A DNA stretch of 53,992 bases, taken from NCBI GenBank assembly GCA_029762535.1, contig JARVGK010000021.1, positions 1 through 53,992 on the forward strand. The letters are read 5' to 3'. The DNA comes from Thermoplasmatota archaeon. Its GTDB lineage: Archaea; Thermoplasmatota; Penumbrarchaeia; Penumbrarchaeales; Penumbrarchaeaceae. Position numbers and translations under genes: made by a program. The notes beneath the pieces are model-generated. The model saw only the letters and a program-made list of their open reading frames with translations. It had not been told where the DNA came from and made no database searches. Positions 51,510-53,992 of the stretch are shown here, one piece after another. The stretch's first letter is position 1; each line of letters begins with the position of its first letter.

Positions 51510-53992
51510 TTGATTTATTTTTCGTTAATTCTATTATCAGGTATTTATATCAATAGCAATCGCAATTTCGATTGTATCATCTTTGATGATGATATAATTA
51601 TTAGTAATTCCGATGTAATCTTTTCTATACCCGGAGATAATATCATAGTATCATTTATTGAAGATTTTAATGGGGATAATCTTATGGACATTGCGATATA
51701 TGAATTGTATGGAAACGCTTACATATTTTTTGGAAACAGTTCCTTAAGTAAAGAAGTATCTTATTCCAATGCAGATTTATCTATAACTGTCCCGGGAGGT
51801 ATTGAAAAATTAAAAGGAATTGGTGATGTGAACAATGACGGTTTCGGAGATATATTATTTGGCGATGGTAAATTTATTTATTTGTTATTAGGATCCAATG
51901 ATAATGAGAAAGGAACCACGATCACTGATGCTGATACGACCTTTTATTTCGGTGATAATTCCTATAGATCATGGACCTATTCGAACTTAGGTGATATAAA
52001 TGGAGATGGTTATCAGGACATAGGCATATCTACATGGGATTATCCGGATTATCCCTCTTTGAAAGGGAAATCCTTTATATTATTAGGAAAACAAAACGGT
52101 TGGAATGAAACGTTCGATCTATCGCAAGCGGATGCATCATTCGTTGGAGAATACGAATGGGATAGGGCCGGTGTTTCCATATCAAAAGCTGGTGATATCA
52201 ATAATGATGGTTATGATGATTTTATGATCGGTTCTGCATCCTCCAATAATGCTAAAGGGAAAACATATCTGATATTCGGTAAAGAAGATAATTGGTCCAG
52301 GGATGTTAACTTATCCAATTCGGATGCGTCATTTATCGGTTCTCAAAATGGAGAAATATCAGGCGCATCTCTAGCCTCGCTTGGCGACGTTAACGGCGAT
52401 GGATATGATGATATTCTTATCAGCGCTCATAGAGGGAAAGATAAAGGAGAGGATACTGGAAAGGTCTATATCCTCTTCGGCAAGGAAAAAGGGTGGAAGA
52501 ACAATATAAGTTTGGAAGAGGCGGATGTAACTATAATCGGTCAACAATATCTGGACCAATTTGGATACGGCATATCCACAGCAGGTGATCTCAATAAAGA
52601 TGGATTGAACGATATCATTATATGCGCACCATATCATCCTTACTATTCAAAAGCTAAAGATGAATGGAAAGGGAAGGTGTACATAGTCTATGGAAGGACC
52701 TCTTGGCCAAGAGCTATTGATATCGACCTGATCGCGGATGCATCGTTTTTGGGAGAGAGGGCGTACTCATTTACAGGCTGGTCCCTTGATGGGGGGCAGG
52801 ATGTTAATGGCGATGGTCATGATGACATAATTATAGGTTCAAGGAGTGGTAGTGCTTATTTGCTGATGTACGAACACTACGTGAATCGCCCCCCCCAGAT
52901 CCTGACCGAGGACGTTCTGTTCGCGACCCAGGACGTTCCCTATTTCGTTCGCTACGATGCCGTGGACAACGATCCCACTACTGATGTGATCTCATGGGAA
53001 ATAAGGACAGATGCACATTGGCTCGACGTCAACAATTCCAACGCTACCCTGTTCGGGATCCCCACGAACGACGATGTGGGTATATACTGGGTGAACGTCA
53101 CGGTCATGGATGATAGGGGGGGGAGGAACTGGTCCAATTTCACTTTGACCGTATTGAACGTGAACGATCCCCCAACGATCCTCACCGGGATCATACCGGA
53201 TGCGGTGCAGAATATAGCTTACAGCTTCTTCCTTTCAGGCGAGGACTTGGATCCCACTGAAGATTTATTGACCTGGTCCATGTCCACGGACGCTTCCTGG
53301 ATAGATTTGGATCCGGGGACGGGGAAACTGTTCGGCACGCCGGGGAACGACGATGTGGGTGTTTTCTATCTGAACATAACCCTTGATGACGGCAATGGCG
53401 GTTTCGATGTTCTGAACACCAGCATCACAGTTCATAATGTGAACGACGATCCGATCATATCGACGATACCGAGAGAATATGTGTATCAGGACGAGAAGTA
53501 TGTCCAGTCCTTCGAGTTCTACGACATCGATCCGACCGATGATATCCTATCGGTCTATTTCGAAACCAACGCATCTTTCCTCTTCTATGAGGCATCCATC
53601 TACACTGTTCAGGGCACTCCGAAAAATGATGATGTGGGGGAATACTGGATCAACTTCACCGTCAAGGACGACAAGGGAGGCATCGGTATCCTCAATTACA
53701 CGCTCACCGTTCTCAACGTGAACGATCCTCCGGTGATCATGACCAGGAATGTGAAGGTAGCCGCGCAGGACGTGGAATATCGTGTGCGTTATGAGGCTTA
53801 CGATCCGGACGGTGACGATCTCCTCTGGTCTCTTGATACCGATTCCACTTTCCTCTCGATGGATCCCTTGACGGGGATATTATCCGGAACGCCTTCGAAC
53901 GACGATGTGGGCCTCTGGAATGTGAACGTGTCCGTATCCGACGGGGTACTCTCCGCATACAGCGATTTCGTTCTCGAGGTGCTGAACGTTAA
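51510..53992 (+). CDS. Very large FG-GAP/cadherin-like surface protein, partial (runs off the right edge)
   Basis: The frame is open from a stop at 51477-51479 through the right edge; at least 827 residues. TTG at 51510 gives a short signal-like start (IYFSLILLSGIYI). Seven FG-GAP repeats with calcium loops such as GDVNNDGFGDILF, GDINGDGYQDI and GDVNGDGYDDIL (about residues 50-450) would close a seven-bladed integrin-like propeller. From about residue 460 come at least four cadherin-like repeats marked by NVNDPP and GTPxNDDVG, close to those in the 400-5757 gene. The propeller part is AT-rich, the cadherin part GC-richer, and the change falls at a C8 run (52889-52896). It is probably co-transcribed with the preceding gene. 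Confidence 0.82.
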   Translation, partial: MIYFSLILLSGIYINSNRNFDCIIFDDDIIISNSDVIFSIPGDNIIVSFIEDFNGDNLMDIAIYELYGNAYIFFGNSSLSKEVSYSNADLSITVPGGIEKLKGIGDVNNDGFGDILFGDGKFIYLLLGSNDNEKGTTITDADTTFYFGDNSYRSWTYSNLGDINGDGYQDIGISTWDYPDYPSLKGKSFILLGKQNGWNETFDLSQADASFVGEYEWDRAGVSISKAGDINNDGYDDFMIGSASSNNAKGKTYLIFGKEDNWSRDVNLSNSDASFIGSQNGEISGASLASLGDVNGDGYDDILISAHRGKDKGEDTGKVYILFGKEKGWKNNISLEEADVTIIGQQYLDQFGYGISTAGDLNKDGLNDIIICAPYHPYYSKAKDEWKGKVYIVYGRTSWPRAIDIDLIADASFLGERAYSFTGWSLDGGQDVNGDGHDDIIIGSRSGSAYLLMYEHYVNRPPQILTEDVLFATQDVPYFVRYDAVDNDPTTDVISWEIRTDAHWLDVNNSNATLFGIPTNDDVGIYWVNVTVMDDRGGRNWSNFTLTVLNVNDPPTILTGIIPDAVQNIAYSFFLSGEDLDPTEDLLTWSMSTDASWIDLDPGTGKLFGTPGNDDVGVFYLNITLDDGNGGFDVLNTSITVHNVNDDPIISTIPREYVYQDEKYVQSFEFYDIDPTDDILSVYFETNASFLFYEASIYTVQGTPKNDDVGEYWINFTVKDDKGGIGILNYTLTVLNVNDPPVIMTRNVKVAAQDVEYRVRYEAYDPDGDDLLWSLDTDSTFLSMDPLTGILSGTPSNDDVGLWNVNVSVSDGVLSAYSDFVLEVLNV
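52889..52896 (+). repeat. C8 homopolymer at the propeller/cadherin junction
   Basis: Eight C encode the prolines of NRPPQIL at the first cadherin-like repeat. The reading frame is correct with eight; seven or nine would truncate the protein. It coincides with a sharp change in base composition. Confidence 0.65.

Noticed and set aside
1..53992. tRNA, rRNA, CRISPR arrays, insertion sequences
   Set aside because: No T-arm-like GGTTCGAAT, no spaced direct repeats and no transposase were seen by eye; a tRNAscan or CRISPR search could still find a weak case.

Overview
This window looks like the chromosome of an archaeon, most likely an uncultured anaerobic member of the Thermoplasmatota. The archaeal markers are a proteasome-activating nucleotidase (PAN), an archaeal-type Cbf5/TruB pseudouridine synthase, MfnA-type decarboxylase, a hexulose-phosphate synthase/RraA fusion, KaiC-like ATPases, DUF835, and TATA boxes about 25-30 nt upstream of starts. 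Arginine is mostly encoded by AGG/AGA, and GTG and TTG starts are common. The lineage is inferred from gene families and style only; no 16S rRNA or tRNA gene was found.

Layout. 0-6 kb: the end of an unknown gene and a giant exported, membrane-anchored glycosidase-like protein (minus strand). 6-14 kb: metabolism, with an AMP-forming acyl-CoA synthetase, a stand-alone Lrp ligand-binding domain, a MATE transporter, an SRPBCC protein, a phosphohexomutase, HPS-RraA and MfnA. 14.3-18.3 kb: a tightly overlapping five-gene module with a winged-helix protein, a small helical protein, an intact KaiC-like ATPase, a large P-loop-less KaiC homologue and a Cys-cluster protein. 18.3-25 kb: Cbf5, an exported protein, PAN, then a minus-strand pair of a DUF835 membrane protein and a winged-helix/STAND/TPR regulator. 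25.2-28.6 kb: glycan genes (GT4, deacetylase-like, GNAT), the last two AT-rich. 28.7-37.5 kb: three surface proteins (beta-propeller/FN3, LamG lipoprotein, LamG/FN3). 37.5-39.3 kb: a RecA-like protein behind a hairpin that covers its start codon, a small partner, a structured intergenic segment that may be a non-coding RNA, and a Cys-rich YkgJ-like protein. 39.3-47.5 kb: hybrid cluster protein, FAD oxidase, an uncharacterised VOC-like protein, CDP-alcohol phosphatidyltransferase, nitroreductase, DUF6485 and ADP-forming acyl-CoA synthetase. 47.6-54 kb: a pentanucleotide-repeat promoter region, a LamG/caspase-fold surface protein and a very large FG-GAP/cadherin-like protein that runs off the right edge.

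How it fits together. Secreted glycosidase-like and caspase-fold proteins, ADP-forming acyl-CoA synthetase, hybrid cluster protein and nitroreductase fit an anaerobe that degrades polymers and conserves energy by substrate-level phosphorylation. Recurrent themes are large mosaic surface proteins with one C-terminal membrane helix, RecA/KaiC-fold proteins that have lost their nucleotide-binding loop, and convergent genes whose stop codons overlap or abut.

The most unusual signals are the KaiC-like module, the structured segment at 38.5-38.8 kb, the start-codon hairpin at 37.52 kb, the AATAT repeat before the caspase-fold gene, and the AT-rich block that spans the boundary of two surface genes at 50.3-52.9 kb.
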